Shown here one piece after another: positions 21,150 to 31,974 of a DNA stretch of 64,000 nucleotides. Origin of the DNA: Bufo bufo (taxonomy: Eukaryota > Chordata > Amphibia > Anura > Bufonidae); assembly GCF_905171765.1 (NCBI RefSeq), contig NC_053390.1, forward strand, positions 581,524,471 to 581,588,470, in the 5' to 3' direction. The notes beneath the pieces are model-generated. The model was not told the DNA's origin. It saw nothing but the letters and a program-made list of their open reading frames with translations, and searched no databases. The stretch's first letter is position 1. Every line of letters begins with the position of its first letter. Made by a program: the position numbers and the translations under genes.

Positions 21150-21559
21150 TACTTTCTATGTTAGAAGCTATATTATAGGTATATCACACCCCTCTATCAG
21201 TTTTTTTGGGGGCAACAGGTATATCACACCTGTTGCAATTGCTTATTCCAATAGCATTTGTCCCTCTATCTAGCTGCGGTATCTCAGCAGAACTGCACAC
21301 AACTGCTGCACAATACAAGTGCACTACAATATACTTTCTATGTTAGAAGGTATATTATGGGTATACCACACCCCTCAATCACATTTTTTTTGGGGGGCAA
21401 CAGGTATATCACACCAGTTGCAATTAGCTATTCCAATAGCGTTTGTCCCTCTATCTAGCTGCGGTATCTCAGTGGAACCGCACACAAGTGCTGCACAATA
21501 CAAATGCACTATAATATACTTTCTATGTTAGAAGGTATATTATAGGTATATCACACTCC

Positions 21560-22696
21560 TGTCACGGCCTCGATGTGTGCAGCAACATTTTCGCCGCGCA
21601 TGCTGGTTGCCGGTGGCAACTTGTTTTTATGCATGTGTGTGCGCTTTCCCTTTTAGGATGTTTCCTTTCCCTGCTTTGGTGTGCACAGGGTTAAGGTGTG
21701 CTTGGTAGGTGTGGTGGGTGTGACCTCAGGCCTCCTATATGTTGGTGTGGTGGAGCCTGAGTGTCAGTTTGGTTTGTTTGTCAGCTTGGTGTGGAGCTCT
21801 GCTCCTGGGCTGAATGATACTGTCTGTGTGAGCTATCCTTATTTGTTATTATGTCACGGCGGGGAGTGGGGACAACCCCCCACCCTGCAAAGGCAGAGAC
21901 TGCAATGCCAGATAGGAAGGAACAGGGAGCAGGTCACCACCTAGCACAACCCTGAACTCACCTTAGACTCCTACTGCATGAGCCGCCTCAGAAGGTAAGG
22001 GGGCTCATGCTCACCAACCTTTGACCCTACTATCCCTACAAAGCCCTAGGCTTAATGACAGGGCAGAGACCACCCATTCATCCAACACCACGGATGAATG
22101 GTGTCTCAAACGGCCCAGTGGCAAGCAGGATAGAAGGCCATGGGCTAAACAGTACGGCAGGTAAGTTACACAGTAATATAGCTATGAAATCCTCACCTGC
22201 CGTAGCCATGATGGAAGGTGGCTCCAAGCTGGAAAAGCCCACAGGCGAGTCTTCGCTTAAACCCCTCCGGGAAAGCCCGCCCCTTTCGGTGCCGCATACA
22301 ACAATCAAACCTCCAAGCAAATCCCGCACCAAACTACATACACCAGGTGGGGGGAGGAATGACAGAAACACACCGGAGGGGACAACAGACAAAGCAAGAA
22401 ATACAAAATAACAAATAAGGATAGCTCACACAGACGGTGTCATTCAGCCCAGGAGCAGAGCTCAACACCAAGCTGACAAACAACCAAACTGACACTCAGG
22501 CTCCACCACACCAACATATAGGAGGCCTGAGGTCACACCCACCACACCTACCAAGCACACCTTAACCCCGTGCACACCAAAGCAGGGAAAGGAAACATCC
22601 TAAAAGGGAAAGCGCACACACATGCATAAAAACAAGTTGCCACCGGCAACCAGCATGCGCGGTGAAAATGTTGCGGCACACACCAAGGCCGTGACA
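21560..22696. mobile_element. 1137-bp inverted-end element (copy 3)
   Basis: Third copy, flanked by ACTCC, with a few private substitutions (e.g. in CAGTAATATAGC near 22174 and TTCGCTTA near 22253). Confidence 0.8.
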
Positions 22697-22844
22697 ACTC
22701 CTCTATCAGTTTTTTTGGGGGGGCAACAGGTATATCACACCTGTTGCAATTAGTTATTCCAATAGCGTTTGTCCGTCTATCTAGCTGTGGTATATTAGCA
22801 GATCCGCACACAACTGCTGCACAATACAAATGCACTATAATATA

Positions 22845-23443
22845 CTTTCTATGTTAGAAGGTATATTATAGGTATATCACACCCCTCAATCAGTTCTTTT
22901 TGGGGGGCAACAGGTACATCACACCAGTTGCAATTAGTTATTCCAATAGCATTTGTCCCTCTATCTAGCTGCAGTATGGCAGCAGAACCGCACACAACTG
23001 CTGCACAATACAAATGCACTATAATATACTTTCTATGTTAGAAAGTATATTATAAGTATATCACTCCCCTCTTTATGTCACACCTATTGATAGCACACCT
23101 ATACCAGTCCTTAAAAGGACTTTTGTGGCCCTATTAGCTAGCATTTGGTGTCCTTAACAGTCTGTCCATGCTCCACACAGCAACCTCTCCCTACACTGGC
23201 AAAAAACAGAATGTAAAATGGCTGCCAGATCAGGTTTATTTATAGGGTAGGGGGTGTGTCCATGTGCTGAAACATCTTAATTGGCTGTCCTGTCCCTTTT
23301 GATGGAGGTGTCATGGGTCAAAGATCTGCATAATGCAAAGAATATGGTGGCGGACATCGCCATTTGATCAGCTATTCGGCGAACCGCAAACGAGCAAAGT
23401 ACGCCGCAAAACGACCGCCGGGAGAACCGCAAGGCCATCTCTA
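22845..23443. repeat. hAT H repeats and right terminus
   Basis: One more ~190-bp hAT unit and a half, then subterminal sequence with the amphibian hAT-type end GGCCATCTCTA at 23433-23443. The terminal 60 bp carry repeated GAACCGCAA/CGCCGCAAAACG words. No ORF of interest. Confidence 0.55.
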
Positions 23444-23502
23444 CTGCAGTGGAGTAGATGACTGGTAATGCAGGTGGTGCTCAGGTTTATAACATTTATG
23501 CC

Positions 23503-24125
23503 TCACTTCAGGCTCTGACTGCACAGTGTGCAAACCACCGGTGTCTTGTCATCAACACATTGCCTGAAGAACTGCCATGCAAGGGAACTCCTTTGAGCTG
23601 GCTTTGGTGTGCTCTGTCCCTCTGTGTCCCTAGGAGCCAGCCGCTTTGCTTTTGCACCCTGCTCCCTCTTTTGCTGTGCAGCTGGCGTTGCATGACTCCC
23701 ACCTCTTCCTCTGAACTGCACACTTCACTCGGATGATCTGGATGCTATGTAAGGTCTAGGACCTCATCATCCTCCACATCATCTTTCATCCACTCCTCAC
23801 CCCTGCCCTCCTTGCCGGTCTGCACACTGCAGAAAACCGCAGCAGTTGACACATATGTTTTGTCATCATCATCAAAGACGCTCTGCAGTGGTCCTATCAT
23901 GTCCTCATCCTCAAACATAAGTAGTTGGGCATCAGTGCACTCAATCTCTTCCACTTCTGGGCCAGGGATAGGTGGATGGCCCATGGAAACCCCTCCAGCA
24001 GAGTCATGAAAAAGCATAAGTGACTGCTGCATAACTTGGGGCTCAGACTGCTTGGCAGATGGGCAACGAATTGAGGTGTAAGACACCACCAACACCAGCA
24101 GCACCACCATTACGACCACGGCCAT
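23503..24125 (-). pseudogene. Decayed coding region, possibly hAT transposase N-terminal part
   Basis: Two minus-strand open stretches (24125-23745 and 23721-23503) give an acidic protein piece (EVEEIECTDAQLLMFEDEDM, DDVEDDEVLDL) followed by a Cys/His-containing segment (LCSQCAQWFAHHRC). Acidic, Ser-rich N-terminal regions are common in amphibian hAT transposases, and the location inside a hAT-like element fits. No catalytic motif or zf-BED signature is certain. I cannot name it with confidence. It may be an unrelated remnant. Confidence 0.35.
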
Positions 24126-24438
24126 GTCCCCTATTTGATGCTCTCCTAATTTTTTTTGTCACCCACCAAATTGACTGACAGACGAACGATTGTATTTCTG
24201 TGTCACGGGTGCAAATGAAGTGTTTTGCACTCCAAAAAATGTCTATAGGTCACTGACAGAATTAACAGAAAGATGAACTATTGTATTTCCGCGTCACAGA
24301 TGGAGATGTGGTGTATCTCCCTCCCAAAAAAGACCGACACAATTAAGAGACTGATTAACTCTCCTAACAGAAAGACGGATGAAAATGCTGAGTTTTGAAC
24401 CCCAAAAATGGCTTTAGGTCACCCACAGAATTAACAAC

Positions 24439-25743
24439 TAGTGTTGAGCTCGAATATTCGAATAGCGAATATTAATCGCGAATATCGCAACTTTGCTAAT
24501 TTGCGAATATTTCAAATATAGTGCTATATATTTGCTATTTTGAATATTTGGCATTTTTTAACATCTGAAAACATGATTCCTCCCTGCTTCTTTCTTGTGG
24601 GTCAATGAGTCATTGGCCCACAAGCAACTTAAGCAGGAAGGAATCATGTTTTCATATGGAAAAAAAAATGAAGAATATTCTGAAAAACAAATATATAGCA
24701 ATATAGTGAATATATTCGTTATTTAGAATATTCGCATTATTTTTTCCTATCTGTACAGTCGTTCGCATACTTCTCCCCAACAAGCGTCCCCGTCACCATG
24801 GGAACGCCTTTGAATTAGAAAATACCATCGGATCTGAGTTTTCCCTGAGATTGTGAAAACTTAGATCTGATGGTATATTCTAACCCACAGGCGTTCCCAT
24901 GGTGACGGGGACGCTTGTCGGGGAGCAGTATGCCAAAGTGGAATAACAGTACACATTGAAAAAAAAAATACGAATATTCTAAATAACGAATATTATATTT
25001 TTATATTGCTATAACTTCGTTTTTTAAAATATTCATCATATTCTAAAAAACAAAGTTATAGCAATATAGCGAATATTATTAAAATACACATATAGACTGT
25101 AATTTAGCTAATATAGTGCTATAATCTTTTTTTATTGTCTTTTTTTGGTCTCTTCTGAACTTTAGTTTTGGAAAAAAATTACACTATTAAAATAAAAAAT
25201 ACTATAGCACTATATTAGCTAAATTGCAGTCTATATGTGTATTTTACAAATATTCGCTATATTGCTATAACTTTGTTTTTAGAATATTCGTCATATTCGT
25301 AATATTCAAAAAAATGAAGTTATAGCAATATAGCAAATATTCGTAAAATACACATATAGAATGTAATTTAGCTAATATTGTGCTAATTTTTTTTTTTGAA
25401 TAGTGTACATTTTTTCCAAAACTCAAGTTCAGAAGAGGCAAAAAAAATTAGACTATAAAAAAAAGATTATGTGTATTTTTACGAATATTCTAAAAAACAA
25501 AGTTATAGCAATATAGCGAATATTCTTAAAATATACATATTAGCCATAGCCATAGCCAACTGATAGGAAAGTTGTCTTATACAGTGAAAAGAAAATCGCA
25601 ATACTCGAATAATTAAATTGCATATTATTCGCGATAAATAGAATAATGACGAATATTTGATTTCGACGTATATAAGACGAATATTCAATTAAATATTTGC
25701 AAAATATTGCAAAATCGAATATGGCACTTCCCGCTCATCACTA
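24439..25743. mobile_element. 1.3-kb hAT MITE
   Basis: The ends are TAGTGTTGAGCTCGAATATTCG and (complement) TAGTGATGAGCGG, flanked by TTAACAAC (24431-24438) and TTAACCAC (25744-25751), an 8-bp TSD with one mismatch. The interior is AT-rich with multiple GAATATTCG words and inverted repeats, and no coding sequence. It belongs to the family of the elements at 44682-45299 and 35646. It sits exactly on the left border of TTAA element 2. Confidence 0.88.
24775..24927. repeat. Long imperfect palindrome inside the hAT MITE
   Basis: The arm CAAGCGTCCCCGTCACCATGG at 24781 returns in complement as CCATGGTGACGGGGACGCTTG at about 24898. Further pairing of TACCATCGGATCTGA and TTAGATCTGATGGTA lies inside. 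A stem of about 60 bp could form. Confidence 0.8.
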
Positions 25744-26199
25744 TTAACCACCTCAGCCCCTATAGCTTAAAAACCCTTAAAGACCAGGCCACTTTTTACA
25801 CTTCTGACCTACCCTACTTTCACCGTTTATTGCTCGGTCGTGCAACTTACCACCCAAATGAATTTTACCTCCTTTTCTTCTCACTAATAGAGCTTTCATT
25901 TGGTGGTATTTCATTGCTGCTGACATTTTTACTTTTTTTGTTATTAATCGAAATTTAACGATTTTTTTTGCAAAAAAATGACATTTTTCACTTTCAGTTG
26001 TAAAATTTTGCAAAAAAAACGACATCCATATATAAATTTTGCTCTAAATTTATTGTTCTACATGTCTTTGATAAAAAAAAAATGTTTGGGTAAAAAAAAA
26101 ATGGTTTGGGTAAAAGTTATAGCGTTTACAAACTATGGTACAAAAATGTGAATTTCCGCTTTTTGAAGCAGCTCTGACTTTCTGAGCACCTGTCATGTT

Positions 26200-28110
26200 T
26201 CCTGAGGTTCTACAATGCCCAGACAGTACAAACACCCCACAAATGACCCCATTTCGGAAAGTAGACACTCTAAGGTATTCGCTGATGGGCATAGTGAGTT
26301 CATAGAACTTTTTATTTTTTGTCACAAGTTAGCGGAAAATGATGATTTTTTTTTCTTACAAAGTCTCATATTCCACTAACTTGTGACAAAAAATAAAAAG
26401 TTCTATGAACTCACTATGCCCATCAGCGAATACCTTGGGGTGTCTTCTTTCCAAAATGGGGTCACTTGTGGGGTAGTTATACTGCCCTGGCATTCTAGGG
26501 GCCCAAATGTGTGGTAAGTAGTTTGAAATCAAAATGTGTAAAAAATTACCGGTGAAATCCGAAAGGTGCTCTTTGGAATGTGGGCCCCTTTGCCCACCTA
26601 GGCTGCAAAAAAGTGCCACACATGTGGTATCGCCGTACTCAGGAGAAGTTGGGGAATGTGTTTTGGGGTGTCATTTTACATATACCCATGCTGGGTGAGA
26701 TAAATATCTTGGTCAAATGCCAACTTTGTATAAAAAAATGGGAAAAGTTGTCTTTTGCCAAGATATTTCTCCTACTTCTCCTGAGTACGGAGATACCACA
26801 TGTGTGACACTTTTTTGCAGCCTAGGTGGGCAAAGGGGCCCATATTCCAAAGAGCACCTTTTGGATTTCACCGGTCATTTTTTACACATTTTGATTTCAA
26901 ACTTCTTACCACACATTTGGGCCCCTAGAATGCCAGGGCAGTATAACTACCCCACAAGTGACCCCATTTTGGAAAGAAGACACCCCAAGGTATTTCGTTA
27001 TGGGCATAGTGAGTTCATGGAAGTTTTTATTTTTTGTCACAAGTTAGTGTAATATGAGACTTTGTAAGGGGAAAAAAAAAAAATCATCATTTTCCGCTAA
27101 CTTGTGACAAAAAATATAAAATTCTAGGAACTCGCCATGCCCCTCACGGAATACCTTGGGGTGTCTTCTTTCCAAAATGGGGTCACTTGTAGGGTAGTTA
27201 TACTGCCCTGGCATTTTCCAGGGGCCCTAATGTGTGGTAAGTAGGTAAATGACCTGTGAAATCCGAAAGGTGCTCTTTGGAATGTGGGCCCCTTTGCCCA
27301 CCTAGGCTGCAAAAAAGTGTCACACATGTGGTATCGCCGTATTCAGGAGAAGTTGGGCAATGTGTTTTGGGGTGTCTTTTTACATATACCCATGCTGGGT
27401 GAGAGAAATATCTCGGCAAAAGACAACTTTTCCCATTTTTTATCTAAAGTTGGCATTTGACCAAGATATTTATCTCACCCAGCATGGGTATATGTAAAAT
27501 GACACCCCAAAACACATTGCCCAACTTCTCCTGAGTACGGCGATACCACATGTGTGACACTTTTTTGCAGCCTAGATGGGCAAAGGGGCCCACATTCATT
27601 TTATGAGGGAATTTTTAGACATTTGGATCCCAGACTTCTTCTCACGCTTTAGGGCCCCTAGAATGCCAGGGCAGTATAAATACCCCACATGTGACCCCAT
27701 TTTGGAAAGAAGACACCCCAAGGTATTCAATGAGGGGCATGGCGAGTTCATAGAATTTTTTTTTTTTTTGGCACAAGTTAGCGGAAATTGATACATATTT
27801 TTTTTCTCACAAAGTCTCACTTTCCGCTAACTTGGGACAAAAATTTCAATCTTTCATGGACTCAATATGCCCCTCACGGAATACCTTGGGGTGTCTTCTT
27901 TCCGAAATAGGGGCACATGTGGGGTATTTATACTGCCCTGGCATTCTAGGGGCCCTAAAGCGTGAGAAGAAGTCTGCAATATAAATGTCTAAAAAATTTT
28001 ACACATTTGGATTCTGTGAGGAGTATGGTGAGTTCATGTGAGATTTTATTTTTTGACACAAGTTAGTGGAATATGAGACTTTGTAAGAAAAAATAAATAA
28101 TTTCCGCTAA
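26200..28110. repeat. Array of alternating inverted repeats
   Basis: The same ~300-430-bp sequence occurs several times in alternating orientation. For example CCCCATTTTGGAAAGAAGAC appears forward at about 26965 and 27700 and inverted at about 26440 and 27165. GCAAAGGGGCCCAYATTC and TTTTTGTCACAAGTTAGYGG behave the same way. Apparent proteins with LGGQRGPHSKEHL and PRMPGQY are shadows of these repeats on both strands. Confidence 0.88.
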
Positions 28111-28124
28111 CTTGGGACAAAAAA

Positions 28125-29170
28125 ATGTCTGAATGGAGCGTTACAGGGGGGTGATCAATGACAGGGGGGTGATCAATGACAGGGGGGTGATCAGGGAGTC
28201 TATATGGGGTGATCACCCCCCTGTCATTGATCACCCCCCTATAAGGCTCCATTCAGATGTCCGTATGTGTTTTGCGGATCCGATCCATGTATCAGTGGAT
28301 CCGTAAAAATCATACGGACATCTGAATGCAGCCTTACAGGGGGGTGATCAATGACAGGGGGGTGATCAATGACAGGGGGGTGATCAATGACAGGGGGGTG
28401 ATCAGGGAGTCTATATGGGGTGATCACCCCCCTGTCATTGATCACCCCCCAATAAGGCTCCATTCAGATGTCCGTATGTGTTTTGCGGATCCGATCCATG
28501 TATCAGTGGATCCGTAAAAATCATACGGACATCTGAATGCAGCCTTACAGGGGGGTGATCAATGACAGGGGGGTGATCAATGACAGGGGGGTGATCAGGG
28601 AGTCTATATGGGTTGATCACCCCCCTGTCATTGATCACCCCCCTATAAGGCTCCATTCAGATGTCTGTATGTGTTTTGCGGATCCGATCCATGTATCAGT
28701 GGATCCGTAAAAATCATACGGACATCTGAATGCAGCCTTACAGGGGGGTGATCAATGACAGGGGGGTAATCAATGACAGGGGGGTGATCAGGGAGTCTAT
28801 ATGGGGTGATCACCCCCCTGTAAGGCTCCATTCAGATGTCCGTATGTGTTTTGCGGATCCGATCCATGTATTAGTGGATCCGTAAAAATCATACGGACAT
28901 CTGAATGCAGCCTTATAGGGGGGTGATCAATGACAGGGGGGTGAACAATGACAGGGGGGTGATCAGGGAGTCTATATGGGGTGATCACCCCCGTCATTGA
29001 TCACCCCCCTGTAAGGCTCCATTCAGACGTCCGTATGCGTTTTGCGGATCCGATCCATCTATCAGTGGATCCGTAAAAATCATACGGACATCTGAATAGA
29101 GCCTTACAGGGGGGTGATTAATGACAGGGGGGTGATCAATGACAGGGGGGTGATCAGGGAGTCTATATGG
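28125..29170. repeat. Satellite of ~210-bp units built around a ~95-bp MITE
   Basis: Five units each contain a ~95-bp inverted-repeat element bounded by TAAGGCTCCATTCAGATG and CATCTGAATGCAGCCTTA (about 28242-28336, 28453-28547, 28646-28740, 28821-28915, 29012-29106). Between them lie 2-4 copies of an 18-bp repeat CAGGGGGGTGATCAATGA, a spacer AGTCTATATGGGGTGATCA and the inverted 18-bp repeat. The Harbinger-like hairpin was amplified as part of the satellite, not by separate insertions. Confidence 0.9.
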
Positions 29171-29264
29171 GGTGATCAGGGGTCATCAGGGGTTCATAAG
29201 GGGTTAATAAGTGACAGGGGGGGTGTAGTGTAGTGTAGTGGTGTTTGGTGCGACTTTACTGAGC

Positions 29265-29585
29265 TACCTGTGTCCTCTGGTGGTCGATCCAAACAAAGGG
29301 GACCACCAGAGGACCAGGTAGCAGGTATATTAGACGCTGTTATCAAAACAGCGTCTAATATACCTGTTAGGGGTTAAAAAAATCACATCTCCAGCCTGCC
29401 AGCGAACGATCGCCGCTGGCAGGCTGGAGATCCACTCGCTTACCTTCCGATCCTGTGAACGCGCGCGCCTGTGTGCGCGCGTTCACAGGAAATCTCGCGT
29501 CTCGCGAGATGACGCATATATGCGTGACTCTGCGCAGGGCTGCCGCCTCCGGAACGCGATCCTGCGTTAGGCGGTCCGGAGGCGG
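29265..29585. repeat. Chain of seven hairpins at the right end of TTAA element 2
   Basis: Consecutive inverted repeats: about 29265-29319, 29322-29366 (perfect 20-bp stem), 29387-29431 (perfect 18-bp stem), 29452-29489, 29492-29508, 29510-29523 and 29543-29585. The last one includes the element's own terminus CCGGAGGCGG. The chain mirrors that in TTAA element 1. Confidence 0.88.
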
Positions 29586-30123
29586 TTAACAGCCCGATTA
29601 CGTATTGTATTACTGTGTCACTGGTGCAAAGGTGCTATATTGCACCGACCAAAAATGCCTAGAGGTCACTCACGGACTGAACAGTCCGATTAAGTATTGT
29701 ATTTCTGTGTCACTGGTGCAAAGGTGTTGTATTGCACCCACATAAATGCCCACGGGTCACCCAAAGACTTATTAAAAACAATAAAAGCCTAACACTGTCC
29801 CTCACTGCAGCAGTGCCCTGTCCCTACACTAGTCAGAGCAGAATGGCGGCACACCACGTGATCCAACATTTATGCATGCTGAGTTCACATGGTGTGCCGG
29901 CCAATCACAGCTATGCCAATACTAGGCATGACTGTGATGGCTTCCAAGTGACCACATCTTAAAAGATTTTTGATTGGCTGCACTGAAGCCTTTTAACAAG
30001 CTTTATTTAAAATCCGAACAACAAACACGAAAACAGACTTTTGCGCCATGTTCAGTTTTGGGTGCCCGGACACTAATGTTTGGTACAAACCCAAACAGTG
30101 CGGTCCTAGTTAGCTTATCCCTA

Positions 30124-31259
30124 GTATGCATTTAATATCACTGACTAGACTGGTTAAACAATTACATTTTGTTACTATACAAAGCATGATGCGTTGCAAT
30201 AATGTGCTCACTACCAAATATAACGATGCATTGTTAGAGGTGAAATTTCTTTGAACTATTTATGCACTTAATATCAATGGACAGGTTCAACACAGTGAGA
30301 TGCAATATTGCGACTGCTACCACCAATATAACGATGCGTTGTTGGCTGTGAAATTTCTTTTAACTTTACATTTAATATCATTGGTATAAAAATGGCAATA
30401 ATCCTGACAAATTCTTTTGTCAGCCACTGAGCCAATTAGCGCAAGCCCCTCCTACTTTCTTCCAGTATCATATGATTCTCCATCTTTTATCAAAATCATA
30501 GTTTTTCCCTGCCAAAATTTACAGTAAAATGTTGTTGGGTACCATTTTAATTTGATTTGCAAAAGCTTCAGATTTGTTTGGTGTAACAAATCCAATTAGT
30601 TTAGAATCGTATCGCTCATTCTTATTCCTAATATTACCACTAGTTGCGGCAGAGAAGCATTTCCACCTAACAGAACCTACACTCCGTGCTGAGCAGTGGC
30701 GTACTGCCAATATAGGCAGACCACGCAGCTGCTATGGGGCCCGTGGCACAGGGTGGCCCAGAGCACGTGGTAGGCCCTGCCCCCTACATCTGCAGACTCA
30801 ACCAGTTTATAGTACATAACTAGATATCGGGCACTGAGACGGCCCGTGGTCCGCCCACTTGTCTTCCATTCCATCCCGGGCCCTGCTTACTTCCCCCATT
30901 GTGTGCACATTCAGGCAGAACGCACCCCAGATGGTTAGACCTTCCATGATCCAGGCTTCCCAGAGTACCAGGCGCTGCTGCACTGCACACTGGCCAATCA
31001 GCATCTTGCTGCTGATTGGCCAGTGTATCGTTGGAAGCAGGAGTATCCGAGCAGACCAAACTTTGAGGGCGTGCCGGCAGTTGTATACCGTGCGCACGCG
31101 TTGCCCGCCGCCTGCCTCATCAGCCATTGGCCACCCCCCGGACTGAAGAACCTCTCGGTCACTGAACACAGTCATGCCCCCCCCCCACAGCATCACCGCA
31201 GCCACCCACCGGCTCAGGATAAATTCTACTTGTGCCACAGCTGAGCCGGCCGCCCACAC
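30124..31259. other. Unassigned sequence
   Basis: Two diverged ~150-bp repeats at 30130-30380 share TTTAATATCA, TATAACGATGC and GTGAAATTTCTTT. From about 30690 there is a stretch starting CAGTGGCGTACTGCC with GGGGCCCGTGG, of the style of other amphibian interspersed repeats. A 16-bp inverted pair CACACTGGCCAATCAGC / GCTGATTGGCCAGTG lies at 30988-31026. The 189-codon minus-strand frame (30807-31376) has no recognisable domain and crosses a MITE border, so I do not call it a gene. Confidence 0.4.
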
Positions 31260-31262
31260 TAA

Positions 31263-31473
31263 GGCCCCATTCGGAACGGAAATGCGGACCCATTCATTTC
31301 TATGCTGTGCGGCCCGGCTCCGGAAATGTGAACCCGCACTTCCTGGTCCGCATTTCCATTCCGCGATTGCGGACAAGAATAGGCATATTCTATTAGTGCC
31401 GGTGATGTGCGGTCCTCAAAATGCGCAATGCACATTGCAGGTGTCCATATTTTGTGGATCCATGAATGCACCC
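31263..31473. mobile_element. 211-bp Harbinger-type MITE, TSD TAA
   Basis: The ends GGCCCCATTC and (complement) GGGTGCATTC are flanked by TAA at 31260-31262 and 31474-31476. The interior has GCGGACC/GGTCCGC pairing. It is non-coding. 31474-31913 holds no feature that I can define apart from short C-rich runs. Confidence 0.7.
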
Positions 31474-31974
31474 TAAGTGTACAGCAGTCTTAAAACAAAA
31501 GTATTCTTGAAGGATGGGAGGGCAGCAGCAAGCTCCTGTGGGGTTGGGGGGGACATTGTAGGCTCATAGAGGACTCAGGACAGTGCCCCCCCCCATGAAC
31601 TCTGCTTACTGATTGAGGACAGTGTGCCCAGAAGCACATCCACACTCAGTCACCTTGCAATGGGGGAGAGCGGATGGTTGGTGGTTATGCACACTAAGCA
31701 TCAGCAGCAAGGAGTTAAAGGGGTTATCAAACCCCTACAATGCCCCCCAAAATGCCCAGGCACCATAATTACCTCACTACCTGGCATCAGCATCGCTCCT
31801 GATGCCCACACAGCCGCCACTGCATTCCCCTGTCGCACGGATAAAAACATTTAGCGACATGGAGGGAAGTTAATAGCCTGTCTGCTATTTTTTCCGACTG
31901 TTAGGGCTCATGCACACGACAGTATTTTGCGTTCAGTATACTGGGCGTTTTTTGAGTTCAGTATGCGGTACATA

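Larger units (their letters stand above)
12263..22844. repeat. Three tandem copies of a 3.6-kb block
   Basis: Unit 1 is 12263-15896, unit 2 is 15897-19530 (both 3634 bp) and unit 3 is 19531-22844 (3314 bp). Each unit contains a Tc1 element, ~400 bp of hAT H repeats, a 1137-bp inverted-repeat element and ~150 bp of hAT repeat. Units 1 and 2 differ at only a couple of positions by eye (e.g. 15298 T vs C). Unit 3 lacks the 317-bp MITE plus 3-bp TSD, which accounts for the 320-bp length difference. The hAT repeats at the boundaries offer homology for unequal crossing-over. A duplication or haplotype error in the assembly is possible. Confidence 0.93.
11571..23443. mobile_element. hAT-like element H (right part), heavily invaded
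   Basis: The host sequence around the triplicated block consists of ~190-bp tandem repeats with phrases GGTATATCACACC, CTATCTAGCTGCGGTATC and AACTGCTGCACAATACAA (12120-12262, 14204-14606, 15754-15894, 22697-23080). The right end (23380-23443) has GGCCATCTCTA preceded by GAACCGCAA repeats, typical of an amphibian hAT terminus. A candidate 8-bp target copy CTGCAGTG follows. The left end lies outside the window, because Gypsy copy 2 interrupts it. 23080-23380 holds subterminal sequence without ORFs. Confidence 0.55.
25748..29585. mobile_element. TTAA-target DNA element 2, non-autonomous, 3.8 kb
   Basis: TTAA stands at 25744-25747 and 29586-29589. The ends read CCACCTCAG on the left and, in complement, CCGCCTCCGG on the right, a short imperfect terminal repeat CCRCCTC. 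The outside sequence on both sides belongs to hAT I repeats, so the insertion is clear. There is no transposase. It contains AT-rich frog-type sequence (25748-26200), an alternating inverted array, a MITE satellite and a hairpin chain. piggyBac and Kolobok both use TTAA; the family is undecided. Confidence 0.72.
23452..30123 (-). mobile_element. hAT-like element I (right part), invaded by TTAA element 2
   Basis: Left part: decayed coding sequence (23503-24125) and ~80-120-bp repeats with TTGTATTTCTGTGTCAC (24170-24430). Those repeats resume at 29586-29790 after the inserted elements. Right end: subterminal CCAATCACAGCTATGCC (29901) and an end reading TTAGCTTATCCCTA at 30110-30123, which in complement (TAGGGATAAGC) resembles the TAGGGTTGAGC end of hAT L. 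The left end is not in the window. Assignment to hAT rests on the end and the repeat style. Confidence 0.5.

Noticed and set aside
26356..27419. Repeated protein LFCSLGGQRGPHSKEHL... on both strands
   Set aside because: It is the translation of the alternating inverted repeat array and appears in both orientations with stops between copies.
28125..29170. Regular repeats with spacers resembling a CRISPR array
   Set aside because: The repeats are palindromic MITE copies and the spacers are themselves repeated. The genome is eukaryotic.
118..29585. Naming TTAA elements 1 and 2 as piggyBac or as Kolobok
   Set aside because: Both superfamilies use TTAA. No transposase is present and the short ends do not decide between them.
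30807..31376. 189-codon minus-strand frame
   Set aside because: It crosses the border of the MITE at 31263-31473 and has Trp/Cys-rich low-complexity composition without a domain, so it is a chance frame.
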